From assembly GCA_021234155.1 (NCBI GenBank), contig JAJEKV010000025.1, positions 4,431,773 to 4,495,772 of the forward strand: a DNA stretch of 64,000 nt, written 5' to 3'. Shown here one piece after another: positions 46,043 to 58,967 of this stretch. The notes beneath the pieces were generated by a model, which saw only the letters and a program-made list of their open reading frames with translations, had not been told where the DNA came from and ran no database searches. Source of the DNA: Isoetes taiwanensis. Taxonomy: Eukaryota > Streptophyta > Lycopodiopsida > Isoetales > Isoetaceae. The translations under genes were made by a program, and so were the position numbers. Positions within the stretch are counted from its first letter, which is position 1. Each line of letters opens with the position of its first letter.

Positions 46043-47827
46043 AGCAAGAAAGGACCTACATTGGTGGCAGCTGCTGGGAGACTCTAGCATAATGGTTCAT
46101 CATCCAAAGTATTCGTTGTTTGGCTCATATTCTGATTATGAAGATGCATACCCTCAGATGACTGGAAGTATGGAGGCTTTGGGGATATGGAGGATTTGGA
46201 TTGGATGGCTTTGCCAGTGATGCGTCTTCAGATGAGTCAGACTACTAGTAAAGACAGGTGCATGCTGCTTACTTTATGCTTGGTGTTGCAGATTTATGAA
46301 ATTTTCTGATATGAGGCATCTGATCTGATTGCCTGTTGGCATTGATATAGAGTATTATAATATGCTAGTTAATACGTTGTGCCTTTGAATTTTAATACTG
46401 GTTTTAAAAATGTTGTAATTCATGACGTGGTTTGCGCTCCTTTCAGATTAAAGGACATATTTCGAGGTCATTCCTGTAACGAATCAAATGCGTGAATGTA
46501 GATTCAAAAATGTGGTGAACTTGTTGTTTGATGCTATTTTCACTTAGTACTAAGCGGAGTATTTGGCACCAGATGCAGCCTTATGTTTAAGATTATTATA
46601 TGCTACTTTAGTTGCAAACATAAATATATAGGATTTTTATGGTAGCATCCTTCTAAGCAAAGGCATTTTGCCAATCTTATAAATTAGCTTTCAATCCATA
46701 CTTCCACCCCAAATTGGATAGGTGCAATGATTGGCGCTGCTTCTACTAATTGTGTCACAGAATGTTTTTTGGATGAAAAACTTGATATACTTACTCCGGA
46801 TCCATTCTTATAGGACCTAGATAATAACTCTATTGTTGAATTTTTGCTATGGGATGAAATGGTGGACAAAATCCCTTACGTAAATTGTGCATCATGTATT
46901 CCTAACATCATACTTGTAATATTAGAATTTTACATCCGAATAGAAGGAAGGAAGGAAGGAAGGATAGAACAGCTACTCTTCATCATGCAGCTACAATGTG
47001 CATATGAACTGATGTAATAATTGGTCTCACAGATCCAAGTGGATGTTAATATAATCATGTAATCTCCTGATGCTGTCTTTGCCATATCCAACCTTTCCCA
47101 TGGCATCATTTTGAAAGCCATTATTCTTCTCCATGTCTTTGTCATTTACCACACTTACCACCACAATTGAGTGCAAGGGGATAGACACTTGTTTATGATC
47201 TAATAAAATGCAGTTGAATTTGGCTGCCATATCAGCCCAAGTTGAGCCGATAACATTATAGGAGAAAAAGAAAGGGAAAGAGAGAGAAGTGAGAACTAGC
47301 AACTTTAGTATAAAGTATGTAAAGCGCTTGAATAGAATTGTTGTTGCAAAGAGGTGAACGATAGTCATTATTGGCATGATGCATGCCCATTGTCGAACGT
47401 TGTTTTAAAACCTATATGAAAAATGCCCCTCGAACATGGGCATTTTGTCTTGTTTATGGGTCTATTTGCATATTTATTTCTTACCATTAATTTAGTGAAT
47501 ATTCCTTGATTTATGCCATAACCAGAGAATTTTTCATCAAAATATAAAAAATGCCTCTCAGGCATGGGCATTTTGTCTTCTTTATGGGTCTATTTGCATA
47601 TTTTATTTCTTACTATTGATTTGGTGAATATTCCTTGATTTATGCCAAATCAATAGCTAGAAATATTTTTCATCAAAAACTTGTTTGCAACTTCCAATGG
47701 TGCAAACAAACAAATCAAGAAAGCGTAAAATAATACAAAGCTAATTTATTGGGCAAAATGAACCATGGAAATATAAAAAACTTTAACCAATTCACATTTA
47801 GTGGCCATGGCCGCACCCATAAATTTT

Positions 47828-50344
47828 GCAAGCACAAATAGCGCCATAGCCGAGTAGCCAAAGCCGAGCCCAACCCAACCTTGGCACGCCCCATGTTGGG
47901 CTCCCTTGGTAGAATCTCCTCTGTGTTTTTAAGGTGTTGCCTTGACTGTAGAAAATATTGGAAATTCTAGACATAAAAAACTCCCTTGGTAGAAACTCCT
48001 CTGTTCTTTCTTTGCACTTTTGGTGGGTCGTTCCAAATGTCGAAGGATATGGAGATGAAAAATGCGTCCCAAGGTTATAGAAATTAAGGAAACAATTATG
48101 GCATGGAGGATTCGAACCTCCGTGCCAAGCCGACTCACTAGAACCCAAGAATGCAAAAACAATGATTCTTGAAGAAGCAAAGCAAGAGAAATGAAAAATA
48201 CTCGTTATTAAGACCGAACCATGATGCGTAAGAGAAGAAACCGTGCATCCCTCCTCATCAATATCTTGTTTGCCAATGAATATTATGCAACCGAATCGCC
48301 TCCCCAACCGGCTTTTCACCTCCGTAAAGAAAGCAAGGCAACCGCACAAACACAAAAGGACAACTAAACTAGAGGATGGAATGCTCACCATCCGCTCCAT
48401 GCGACCAATGCCGCCGAAGAAAATAATGAAGATCGACACCTTCGACATGAGAACAAAGCCAACGACATTGTGCTGTGTTCTTGAACTTCCCAAAATACAC
48501 AAGATCCTTTCCTTTTTGGTAGCATTGGAACAAAACCATAAAACACCCTAAAATAGAAATATGACTTCTAAAACGAATAAGCACCTCAAACTGCCCCAAA
48601 AATACGACTTTGAATACAATACAATACAATACAGAAATTATAGCAACCATTGCGAGAATACCCTTTCCCAACACGAAATGAATTATGGCAAGTTGATATG
48701 CTACAAATTTATCGTTATGCCCTTGGCCGCAACATTTCATTTAATCTATTCGGTCCAAGATAGCTTGTGTCGGGCTCAAATTGTGTGACCATGGGCTACT
48801 TCTAGCTTGTGTCAGCCAAAATGTGTGACCATGGGCTAATTTTTGAAAACCTTTGATATTTATTGGGTCCATTTCCTTGATCTCATTTTCCATTTCTTTG
48901 ATTTTATTTTCGTATAATATTGCATTAAACGCTAATATTTGTTTCAAATGCAAATTATATTGCTGCATGAGGGCCATGGGTTAGTACACAATGAAAAAAG
49001 TGCTCAAATCCCTCTAAAAGTCCCCCATTGAGGAACCACTCGAGAGCAATGGATTGTTTTTTTTGGGTATATCCTAGGGGGAAAATTAGTAGAAATAAGG
49101 AATTATTGAGCAAAGAAAGTATATTGTAACGGGAAAATTTTGTAGAATTAGGGGATTGCAAATGCACATCGGGGTATCTTCAAGAAAGAGGCATTGGCTC
49201 AAAGGGGAACTTGCAAATGGATTAGGGTGTTTTAAAAACGAAGTGATTGGTTCAAAAGGTAATTACCTTACAAAAACACAAGAATTATAAAAAATAGAGA
49301 ATTGCAATAAATACCATGGTATTTTCAAACAAAAATATAGTTTCAAGGAAAAGGGTATTTTCAATTAGAAATTAGTTTATGGTTGTATACTAGCCATTTT
49401 CATTTTAACCTTTTGCAATGTCATTTTAACCATTTTTTTCGTTAACATTTTGCAAGTTTTTTGTTGTTCTCTTCATCTATGGCAACCGCCACTTAACGAC
49501 TTGGTTCTTATATTTACGGACTAAGATCTAATCTCGGCCATTCATCGAGTGCTATTACCAAGAAATAACACTTCACCGATCCAAGCTTTTGCTCCCTCTC
49601 GCATAACATCCTAGAGTATTACGGTGGATGCTCATAACATCCTAGAGAAATATGTGATAGGATCGATGAGTCACCGTAATAGTCTTGCTTCCATCCATAG
49701 CCCTACCTTTGGCTACTGCTTACGCAAACAACCCCCGCTTCCACCTACAGGCCCGTTTTTACTATCGATCAATCCCGCCACCTTTTTTCTTCAATCCTTC
49801 ACAACCGACCCTCTACGGACTTCTTGCATGCAAGCTCAAATCCCCTTTCTTCCTTTCTTTACATTTCTAATCGGCTTTTACCTACGGCGCCCGGCTATGG
49901 CATCTTCCGGCTCTATATCTGCACTTTAAGCTCTCACTTTAAGCTGGGGCTTTTGCAAAGCGGCATTCTAGAAGGTTAGGGCTTCTGGCGTCTTCAACCG
50001 GCCTTTTGCAAAGGCTAGGGTTTTCATATCTAGCGGGATATGGCCACGTTAAGGGGCGAAACGAAAACCCTTCTTTATTCCATCCCCTGCTTCAGGACGG
50101 CTCCATTCCAGCATCCCTGCTTTCGGCTTTGGCCGAAGAATCCCCATTTAGCAAACCCTCGAACCAGACCATTAAGCGCGATTTAAATTGATGGAGTTTG
50201 CATGTTTGCTTTATTTCTTTTCTTTTTCTTTTTTAAATCTTGGTTTTTTTAAGGTTCGCATCAGATCTTCTTGTCATCGAACGTAAAGATCATGGCACGA
50301 TAGAGAATAGGTAGAGGGGAACAATAGACAAGATCCTTCACCAA
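47828..50344. other. No gene recognised
   Basis: A 234-codon minus-strand frame (48,502-47,798) shows no domain. A tRNA T-arm-like hairpin is at 48,101-48,127. A pentamer repeat (AATAC)n is at about 48,614-48,633. A short direct repeat (ATAACATCCTAGAG) recurs at about 49,602 and 49,634. The stretch 49,680-50,190 is C-rich with pieces like TAGGGTTTTC, as in plant 5' untranslated regions, but no gene follows. Confidence 0.5.
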
Positions 50345-50428
50345 ACCAAGACACTTTCTCCCATAACCCGATTGGGTTCCGTGGACGTTAAAAATTTCTT
50401 CCTTCCTTCCTTCCTTCCTTCCTTCCTT
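50345..50428 (+). mobile_element. LINE 3'-tail fragment with (TTCC)n
   Basis: CCCATAACCCGATTGG and GTGGACG, followed by a run of about seven TTCC units (50,398-50,428), match the end of the plus-strand LINE (CCCATAGGCCGATTGG, GTGGACG; 39,286-39,320). Extreme 5' truncation is likely. Confidence 0.7.
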
Positions 50429-50429
50429 T

Positions 50430-51307
50430 ATTCATATCCAATATATATACAATGAATAAATCTTAATGCACATGCATACTATACAAGTGTTGTGCATACA
50501 ATCACATGCGTGCATGCGCGCGTGCATGTACATGCATGCAATCTAATGCATGATCATCCTATTCTACAAATCAAATTTTCAATATTCTAACATTTCCCCT
50601 CATGCCAACACTTGAACTCCCAAAATATGGCGTAATTCTTCAAAACAAGCACGCTGCAATGCTTTGGTAAATATATCTGCAACCTGCGTTCCAATATGTA
50701 CATACTCCAACTTAATCTTTCGCTTCTTTACTACTTGACGTACAAAATGATGTCGAATAGCAATATGCTTTATTCTATAATGGTATACAGGGTTCGTCAT
50801 ACAGCTTTGATTGTCACACAATATTACTGTTGGTTCTATTTGTTTCATAAAAAATACTTTTCATAAGTCTTCGCATCCATACCACTTCTCTTGCAGCACC
50901 TGAGACCGCCATATACTCTGCTTCAGCTAATGATAATGCCAATGATTCTTGACGTTTACATCTCCATGAAATCAAACTTCCACCATCAAGAAAAATGCGC
51001 ATACCACTGGTGGATCTTCTAGTATCAATGTCACCAGCCCAATCTGCATCTGAGTATACTAACAACTTTTGTCCACCATGAAGTACTAAACCATAATCAA
51101 TAGTACCTTTCAAATATCGAAGAACGCACTTGCCAGTGTTAAGAACCTGGTTCAGACATATACCTGCTAAGATATCCTGTTGCAAATGCAATATCAAGTT
51201 TAGTATTCAATGTAAGCTACATCAGTGCTCCAATCAAGCTTTGATATGGTGTCTTCAACATTGCTTCATACTCCCCCCTGCGTCTTAGGTCTCATTTGCA
51301 TTGATAA
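50430..51307 (-). pseudogene. Second Ty1/copia relic: RT end, RNase H and 3' LTR start, split by E2
   Basis: The minus strand gives PYQSLIGALMYL (about 51,240), CVLRYLKGTIDYGLVLHG (about 51,130), YSDADWAGDIDTRRSTSG (about 51,050) and LAEAEYMAVSGAA (about 50,930). It ends with the RNase H tail DNQSCMTNP, IAIRHHFVR and DIFTKAL (about 50,810-50,660). A purine tract GAGGGGAAA (about 50,593-50,601) and a TGTTAGAATATTG start at 50,592 mark the 3' LTR, whose far end I cannot fix. It is a Tnt1-like type distinct from the 5.5-10.4 kb element. E2 interrupts it at 51,307; the other side resumes at 63,966. Confidence 0.85.
51303..51307. repeat. E2 target-site duplication GATAA (left)
   Basis: Exact match to 63,966-63,970, just outside the TGTGACG end. 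Confidence 0.95.
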
Positions 51308-52891
51308 TGTGACGCTCCCTGAATATATACGACCCCCGGTCGTATACATATGGGGACTTTCCCCTCCCATGGCGACCATTGCGCCAGGAGCAGGGCCCTC
51401 CATCTAACCCGGGCCGTCTACGTAGAGACGCTCAGGTGAAGGACACAGAGGGGTCATTCGGCCCACGCCTTCGATGGGCGCCTACGTCGCGGAAGCATGA
51501 ATACAAGGGTTAGCACACAGCATAAATCACATATAAATAACCACCTCGAAGGGTGGCACATCCATCCAAATACCAACGGCAAGAATATGCATCTAAGACT
51601 AAGAAAACACCCAGAACCCAGGTTCTACCCCCCTCGCCGACTCTAGTGGGGAGCGCCGATCGATGGGTCTCGAGAGATCGGCGAGACCAGAATCTTGGCA
51701 TGGCGTTATGGCATAGAACATCGGCTAGGGTTGTCCACTCCATCCGCCCCTCCCGTGCGCACTTTGCGGATGGGTCGAAGTCACGCTTATGGCTTCGCTT
51801 ATAGCCTTCCCGGAGACGTAGACTCTAGGGATCACCCTTTGAGTCTACTCGGGGTTCATGACACACCTGTCCGATGAGGCAGGTCGGGAGGCGTCCCCTT
51901 CCGGGATCACGCGGTGGTGTCGGGTGAGCTAGAGAATACGTGCCGCATCGGCCCCCCGCATCCGTGCATCTCACTTACTCACCCTAATTCTACTCAAAGT
52001 GCATGGTGCCCCATACGGGTCACACCACTACACCAGTGGAGGACCCATACCCGGCCCTCCACGTGACCGGCTATCGCCCAGCCCAATCAGGAGTCTCGGG
52101 GGCCTTTTATGCTCGTGCAAGACCCCACCCCCTACTTCACCATCAAGGCCCCTTGTGCGGTGCTAAGCCGGACCATAAGCGCTTTATGACCCTAAGGGCT
52201 CTTGTGCACAGGCGAAAACTAGTAGGGCATTTAAGGAAGTACTAGGAGCATTCTATACTTGAGCTCGGAGGCCTCTACCCCCTGTTAACCCCTCGTTTCT
52301 TGGAAATTATTGAACTAACTCATAGAGACATCGACCATTCCATAACAGCATCATTCATAATTGAACAATATTCCTAGTTACCAAAGAAGGGTTAATCTGA
52401 ACCAAAGCTAGTCGACAAGAACACCAAAGTATTATTCTACAAATTGCAAATTAAACTACCATCGACCCGGTGTTTCCGGCTAGAGTCTGTTGTCAAGGGT
52501 GCCTCCATAGTGCTTTGTCTTGGGGCAACAAATGGTTAAAGGGTGTCTTGGCGATTAGGCGAGGTTCAACGGTGGCCCCGAGCGCTTAGTCGCTTCACAG
52601 TCTTTGGTTGGGTCGAAATTGGGGTGAGATTGGGGGTGGCGCTGTCACTTGGTGGCTTGGTTTAGAAACCCCCATGCTAGCCACCCAGGTCATGCCAAAT
52701 GGCGCCTTCCCACCATTAGGTGTCTTAATAGCAAGTATTTAGGTAATTATCCTTTATAAATAAGTTAGCATAGCTAATTAAATCCATTGTGGCCAACCCC
52801 CTAGGTCAACATACCCCATAGTGGTGTATCTATACCGGGTGATGTGTCAATATATTTATACGTATACCGTATAAATACTTGGAACGTCACA
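51308..52891 (-). repeat. E2 3' LTR (1,584 bp)
   Basis: Plus-strand ends are TGTGACG (51,308) and CGTCACA (52,891), the same inverted pair as in E1. The body is similar to the last half of the E1 3' LTR read in reverse. Confidence 0.95.
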
Positions 52892-52905
52892 TTCTCCCCT
52901 CCTTA
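52892..52905 (-). other. E2 polypurine tract
   Basis: The minus strand reads TAAGGAGGGGAGAA directly before TGTGACG of the 3' LTR. Confidence 0.85.
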
Positions 52906-53379
52906 GAATTAATGCTGTCCTCAGCATTGGGTTTAGATAGAATTATAGCACAATACATTATGAAGGAAGGTAATTCCTTATTTTCGAAGATAATATATTA
53001 AAACTTTAAAGTTTAAAAGCAGGTTTAAGCACCGAGGTGCATTGCATAGGATTATGACAAAGTGTAAAAGTTCAAGGACCAAGTCCAATATCAACATCGA
53101 GTAGTACAAGAACAAAACATGTAGACAAAATAAAGTAGACAAATCGGTCATCAAAGAACCCTCTATACATGGGCGTGTCAATCTTCAGCTCAATCGGCTC
53201 GCATTGTGTTAATACATCAAGATATAGATAGTGTGAGTAGGTTGTGGTTAAAGGGACCACCCCTATATAAAAAATGAAAAAAAAATAAATAAAAACTATA
53301 CTATATGGTTTCCAAGTCGTTAGTGGTCATGTCCACATTGACAAGATTACACCCGCCCTAGGGAACACGGGTGATCCCA

Positions 53380-54790
53380 TCATTGGTAACTATTATCAAC
53401 TATGATGCATCTACCCATGTTCCACATACTTCTTGGCGACACAAGTCTTGCACTTACCCGTAAGCGGGGTTGATCGCTGTCGTTGATGGTGCGACCTTGA
53501 GATTCCCGCATGAAGTCCGGATAGTGCTTGTCAAGGTCTATCTTCATCACCCACGTAGCATCCTCAACCGGTAAGTGTTTCCACTTAACCAAGTATTGCA
53601 ACATTTGAGTCCTTACGGTTTGTTTGTAAGCTCGATCAAGATGAGCTTGGGGACTATCTCGAAGTTGCTCCTCCGTCAATTCTAGGAGGGTTGGGGTCTA
53701 AAACCTCCTCGGATCGGGGGTGTGTTGCTTGAGAAGACTCCACGTGAAAGACTTTATGGATCTTCAAAGCTGGCGGCAAATCCAAGCGATATGCCCGCTC
53801 TCCAACACGGTCAATAATCTTGAGCGGTCCAGCCCATCGGGTGCCAACTTCTTGCAGGTTGCCAATCTTAAGCTTGGCTTGTTTCACTTTAATCTTAAGC
53901 CAAACCGAAATTAGCCCACGGAAAATGCGTGGGGTTACGTGTTTGTCGGCCACACTCTTCGGCGGAACGTGCGATTAATAAATAACCACGAACTTCTTCG
54001 ACCCGGCTTGCAGCTCTAAGAGGAGTTGTTGAGAAACCTCTACTTTAGAGGCGGGGTTATGCCATGTATCCGGGGTGAGGCATTGGTAACCATAATTTAT
54101 CATAAAGGAGACATCTGGAAGATTCATGTTTCATCTTTGTTATAAGCAAACTCGACCAGGATAAATATAGTCACCCATTGTGATTGCTTACTCCACACAT
54201 AACTTCTTAGCATATCCTCTATAATGCGATTGGTCCGCTCTGTTTGGCCATCTGTTTGAGGATGATATCTTTGTGCTCATAGCAAGCTTGGTCCGAATGG
54301 TGGTAAAGAAATCTTTCGAGAATCGCTCACAAATTTGGGATCCCTATCAGACACAATTACTGTGGCATTCGTGTAATCAAGATTTCCTTGGCGAAAGCGG
54401 TATATCAAAGGCTGTATCCGGTGGTGCGGCATGGCAAGAAATGAGCCATTTTGGACAATTTGTGGAATTACAACCATTAAGGCATCATATCCTCGGAGAG
54501 TTCTTGGAAGGCCCACAATGAAATCCATGGTTATTACTTCCCATTTGGCGTTGGGCACATCGGAGAGGTTGTAGCTCACACGGGGATTCTTAAGCGTTAC
54601 GCTTTTAGTCTGGCGGCATACGACAACGCCTAATATATATCGGCAATGTCCTTCTTCATAGAAGGCGGGAAATAGCTAGAAACGAATCTTAAAGTAGGTT
54701 TTCATAAACCACAGTGTCCGGCTATAGGGCTATTGTCGTGTCATGAAGAATGAGTTTCCGTACTCACGAAGTGCGTGGTACACACAACTT
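53380..54790 (-). pseudogene. E2 integrase with C-terminal chromodomain
   Basis: The minus strand gives traces of the zinc region (SSYFPP, MKKDIAD, about 54,690-54,640). The core follows with WEVITMDFIVGLP (first Asp, about 54,535) and VIVSDRDPKFVS (second Asp, about 54,350). The C-terminal part has RWAGPLKIIDRVGERAYRLD and LPPALKIHKVFHV (about 53,840-53,750). A chromodomain comes last (QYLVKWKHLPVEDATWV, about 53,600-53,550). Chromodomains of chromoviruses bind methylated H3 tails and steer integration to heterochromatin. E1 has lost all of this. Frameshifts separate the pieces. Confidence 0.85.
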
Positions 54791-56983
54791 ATCCTTGTGA
54801 TACAATAAGTTGCCCTCCTTCTTATAGGCACGAAAAGCGTTAAGCTCTGCATCCGTCGCGACTTCTTTAGCCAAACTATCCCAAATGTCCACGAAATTCG
54901 GATCCGGTAGCCAGCGTCACGCTCTATCCTGTTTGCCAAACTCATCGGTAAGCGTAGAAATGGCATTGCAATGGGTGGGGTCACTAAGGGATGGCCGGGA
55001 CAATGTCCGCAACCGGTTGTTGTGCTTGCCCGGGGCTTGTACATAATCTCGAAATCATACTCCTCCAAGAATTCCATCCATCTTCTTTGGCGAGATTAAG
55101 CTTTGGGTGGGTGAATAAATAACGGAGACTTTGATGATCGGTATCCATTGGAACCTTCTACCAAGAAGGTAGTGTCTCCATATTAAGGGGGGCACGGACA
55201 ACGGCTAACAATTCGATCATGGGTAGGATACCGTTGCTTTCGTCTCGTTCATTTTCTTTTGAGTCATAAGAAATAACTCTCCCCTCTGCATTAGGACCCC
55301 CACGGTGGCAATTTTGCTAGCATCACGTTGCCACTAGCTTATCCCGATCGATTGGGTAACGTTGAGAACCGGTGCTGATGTGAGGCCATCCTTAAGGCTG
55401 GCGGAAGCTTTCTTTGGACCTTAGTCTTCCGATTGCTCCATCCAATCTTTCACCTTTTCTGCTTGGTGAGATTTGTAAGAGGACGCAATCTTTGTAAATC
55501 GCTTTACAAATTTCCGTAATATCCCGCTAATCCCAAGAAGCTGCGGTTTAAACATTCCCCGAATAGGCCATTCCCTTCGGACGCTATCTTTCTGTGTCTG
55601 TAGCAATTCCCTCTGCAAGGAAATGATATGGCCTAAATAATCAACAACCGAGTGGCGAACTTGCACTTAGAGAACTTGGCATAGAGTTGATGACGTCTCA
55701 GCTTTTGTAGGGCCAATCTAAGATGTGTCTCATGTTCTTCAAGGGTCTTACTATAGATGAGAATGTCATCGAAGAAAATAACAACAAAATCATCCAAGTA
55801 TTGTCGGAAGACATCATTCATTAGTCGCATAAATGTTGCTGGGGCATTAGTTAATCCAAAAGGCATAACTGTAAATTCATAATGCCCATACCTAGCGCGA
55901 AAAGTGGATTTATGGATGTCCTCCTCCTTGATCCTTATCGATGGTATCCGAGCTAAGATCAATCTTTGAGAAATACTTAGCCTTTGTAAATCGATCCATT
56001 AGGTCATCCGCCCTAGGCAAAGCATAGCGATTCTTGATGGTATGTTTGTTAAGTTGTCATTAATCAATACACATCCTCGCGGAGTGCCCCTTTTTCTTAA
56101 CAAAGAGAATAGGGGCAAAAGGCGAAACACTAGGTCGGATGAAACCTAGGTTTAATAGCTCCCGGTTGCTTCTAAGTTCTCACCACGGAGGACTCATACG
56201 GGTATGGAGCCTTTGCTGGTAGGCTTGGTACCGGTTCTAAAGCTATCTCATATTCCACCCCTCTAAAAGGGAGGAAGCTCAATCTCATCCGAAAAGATCA
56301 CCAAATTAGCGGAGAAGATTAGCAATCCCTCGAAGGGCGCCGACATTTGTTTTTGCTTAGCATCCGATTCGATGGAAGCAAGTATAACGATGCAAAGGAG
56401 CTTTTCCTTGTGTATAGCTTTATCTAACCGGCCACGATGGACATAGATCGCAGGATTGGGTTGAGAGGTTCACCTTTAATCACGCTTACGAGCCCATTAG
56501 CTGCATTGAAGATAACTTCCCTCTTCTCGCAGCCTATGTTCCTTTTTGATGCCAGAATTCCATACCAACAATGAGGTCATATTTGCCAATATCCATCAAT
56601 TCAGCCCCTAAAGCAACCGGTGCACCGGGGAGTTGCATGTTGAGCTTGATGCGACGACCATGGGTATGCCTGACTTTACCACTGGCTAGAGTGACAGGTC
56701 TCGGACGGGACCTTAATGTTTCTAGACGTAAGACATGGGCCATCCTAGGAGAAGCAAAATTATGTGTACTTCCTGTGTCCATAAGAATTACAAAAGGCTT
56801 CCTGTGTACTTGGCCTATGGTAGAAATAACAGCAGGCTGACTTTCAGCATTACCGGTTTCTATAGCTGCAAGGATATGAGATGCACCGTGAACGTAATCG
56901 GGAGCCTCCTCCTCGACGGGTTGTGTTGCTTCGAGATCATCCCAATCGAGGCCTGCCATGGCCACCGGGCAAATACAGGACAT
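54791..56983 (-). pseudogene. E2 protease, RT and RNase H
   Basis: Protease: ILMDTGSTHNFASPRMAHVL (Asp at about 56,779) and GKYDLIVGMEF (about 56,590). RT: the [20 protein letters not shown] block and [15 protein letters not shown] (about 55,900-55,740), then [20 protein letters not shown], which keeps the Gln codon that is TAG in E1. RNase H: the frame-broken end EFLEEYDFEIMYKP (about 55,075-55,035). Stops and indels abound, especially at 55,000-55,420 and 55,960-56,500. Confidence 0.85.
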
Positions 56984-58060
56984 AAGGACAATTTCAAGAT
57001 GAAGTGTCCTGCCTCATACACTGTGAGCATGCCTTTTATCCTAAGGAGTCGTTTCCACGCCTCTTTAGGAATAGATCAGAAGAGGTTCCAACTTCCCATC
57101 GGGTATTGTTCTCATGACAAGAAGAAAGGTAACCATTTTCGACTTACAAGAGTTCTCATTGAGAGGGCCCCTGGACTTGGGGAGCCGGTTTGTAAGGTGT
57201 GGACTACTATGGTCAGCGAGGCTTAAGACGTGGATACCGGTTCTTTATGATTCCTCGAGGCTCAATGTTTTAGTCACGAATCCCATTTTTGGGTCTATGG
57301 CTTTAACCATCCGCTTGATTGATGGTGCCAACTCTTCCAATAAGCAGGCCTCCACCGCCTTTCCTCATTCATACCAGGTACATACAAGGCCCCTGCTTAG
57401 ATAAACTCATCCGTAGGCCCCGAACCGACATACCCTCGTCTCCCAACCTATAAAAGGTCTCGATCCACGAGTATCACGAAGCACGGGCACATAATACTAC
57501 TTAAAAGCTCACAAACTTCCCGGCTTGACCTCCTGCTCAAATGCTTGGCTCGGCATAGTCCTCCACCAAATACTCAAGGTCGTGGTGGCAACCTCTTCCT
57601 CGTATCTTTCCCAGTCTGTGAAGACTCCCAAACTCTTCATCCTATCCAACCAACGATCATGTTAGGGTCAGATTTGCATCAACGTCAATTTATTCCATAT
57701 ACTTATAATGACAACCGCCTTACTTGATCCCATATCTCGGCGCTTGCAGTGGCTGGCTCACCATTTATACTGAACGTAAGATACTTGAAAGTGCTGATCG
57801 AGGGTGCGGCATCTTTAGAGGAACTTGACCACCCAGCATGAGCTCCCTCCTGCAAAGGACTAGCTCCGTGGGAGACAGTTGTTAGTGGACTCAGGCGGGT
57901 AGCGGAGGTAACCCCAAGTCCCATCCTCCTGGTTTGTTGCGGTGTGGGCCGGCATGGCAACATGGCAGTCTGGCCCACTGCACACGGCCTGTTCGGGGTG
58001 AGCCACATCAAGCAGGGTGTCTCCATTGCCATGCCGCTGCCTATACCCGAGCATTCAAGT
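56800..58060 (-). pseudogene. E2 Gag, badly eroded
   Basis: Placed by position relative to protease and short matches to E1 Gag: an AE-W core block (about 57,745), LYVPGMNE (about 57,380), the KK-V-F linker (about 57,120) and HGASHILAAIETGNAESQP (about 56,890-56,830). The zinc knuckle is not readable. Confidence 0.6.
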
Positions 58061-58967
58061 GGGTAAGTATAAGGTATACAAAGGTCACTATATAACGATT
58101 AGAGACAACAATTGTGCCTATTGCTTTTGAATGGAAAAGTGCCAAATAGGAAACCCATGCTCTACTCCCCAGCCTCCCAGTTGAGGCCACAACAAGCTGA
58201 TTGGCAGGGGCCAAGGAGGATTATACAACAGGGAAGTTTTAAAAGCCCACCGGGCACACAATGTAAACAATCAAAGAACTGTGGGACCAACCCTATGGGT
58301 CTTGTGGCAAGGCTGGTGTGATCGAGTAGGACACTCTCCCGCATGTTCTAATTTAGCCAGAAGCGCTCCAAAGCTTGGACAATCATCAGTTGGTATTCCC
58401 ATGTTGGGCTAACAATAAGAAGAAGATTGAAAAAGCCTCAGAAGGCATAGAAGAGTTGCCACTGTGTGGTCATTACGCCCCTCGAAGCCCTCCCCTGTTC
58501 TTTCACTCCAATAGTCCTTGCACGACACTGTGGTCAACTTCAGTCCTCAAAAGCTCCTACCCTAAGATGTTAACCATCTCCAACCCCATCAAGATTGCTA
58601 GGTTCTCCCCGGTGGCGGGGTTCCATCTCATAGCCTTCATCCCATTCGGGATATTTGCCATATTCTCCTGCCATAGTCCCCGCCTCCCGGGCCCGGATCA
58701 TCCCTCCCCATCATGTCGGTAATCCTCTCCCTCATATTCCAAAGGGTCTCTTTCGCAAGACATTGAAATGAATGTAGGGTTGTATAATTTTGTTATAGTT
58801 CAAACTTCAATAACCATCAACACATGATAGTAGGAATAATTTTCAATTGTATTCATAAAGATAGTCCTGGCAATGATGAAAAGAGAGGTGTATCATATTA
58901 TAAAGTATAAAGAATTTGCCACCCAAAATTCCTACAATCATACGCAATACAAAAATGCACAATTAGT
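58061..58967 (-). other. E2 spacer between ORF B and gag
   Basis: Longer than the roughly 250-base spacer in E1. No domain was recognised. It may contain an insertion or eroded N-terminal Gag sequence. Confidence 0.5.

Larger units (their letters stand above)
41989..47827 (+). repeat. Segmental duplication, copy 2 (with broken F-box gene)
   Basis: Direct-orientation partner of 16,966-22,352, about 25 kb away. It includes an extra block at about 43,096-43,758 that copy 1 lacks. Homology stops at about 47,827, inside the Harbinger-derived 3' sequence that continues only in copy 1. Confidence 0.95.

Noticed and set aside
48095-48170. tRNA gene on the minus strand
   Set aside because: A T-arm-like hairpin (GGAGGTTCGAATCCTCC) is clear, but no matching acceptor 5' strand, D arm or anticodon arm could be placed. 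At most a tRNA-derived fragment.
47798-48502. 234-codon minus-strand ORF after duplication copy 2
   Set aside because: No recognisable domain, Ser/Phe/Cys-rich, overlaps the duplication edge. Length is plausible by chance in this composition.
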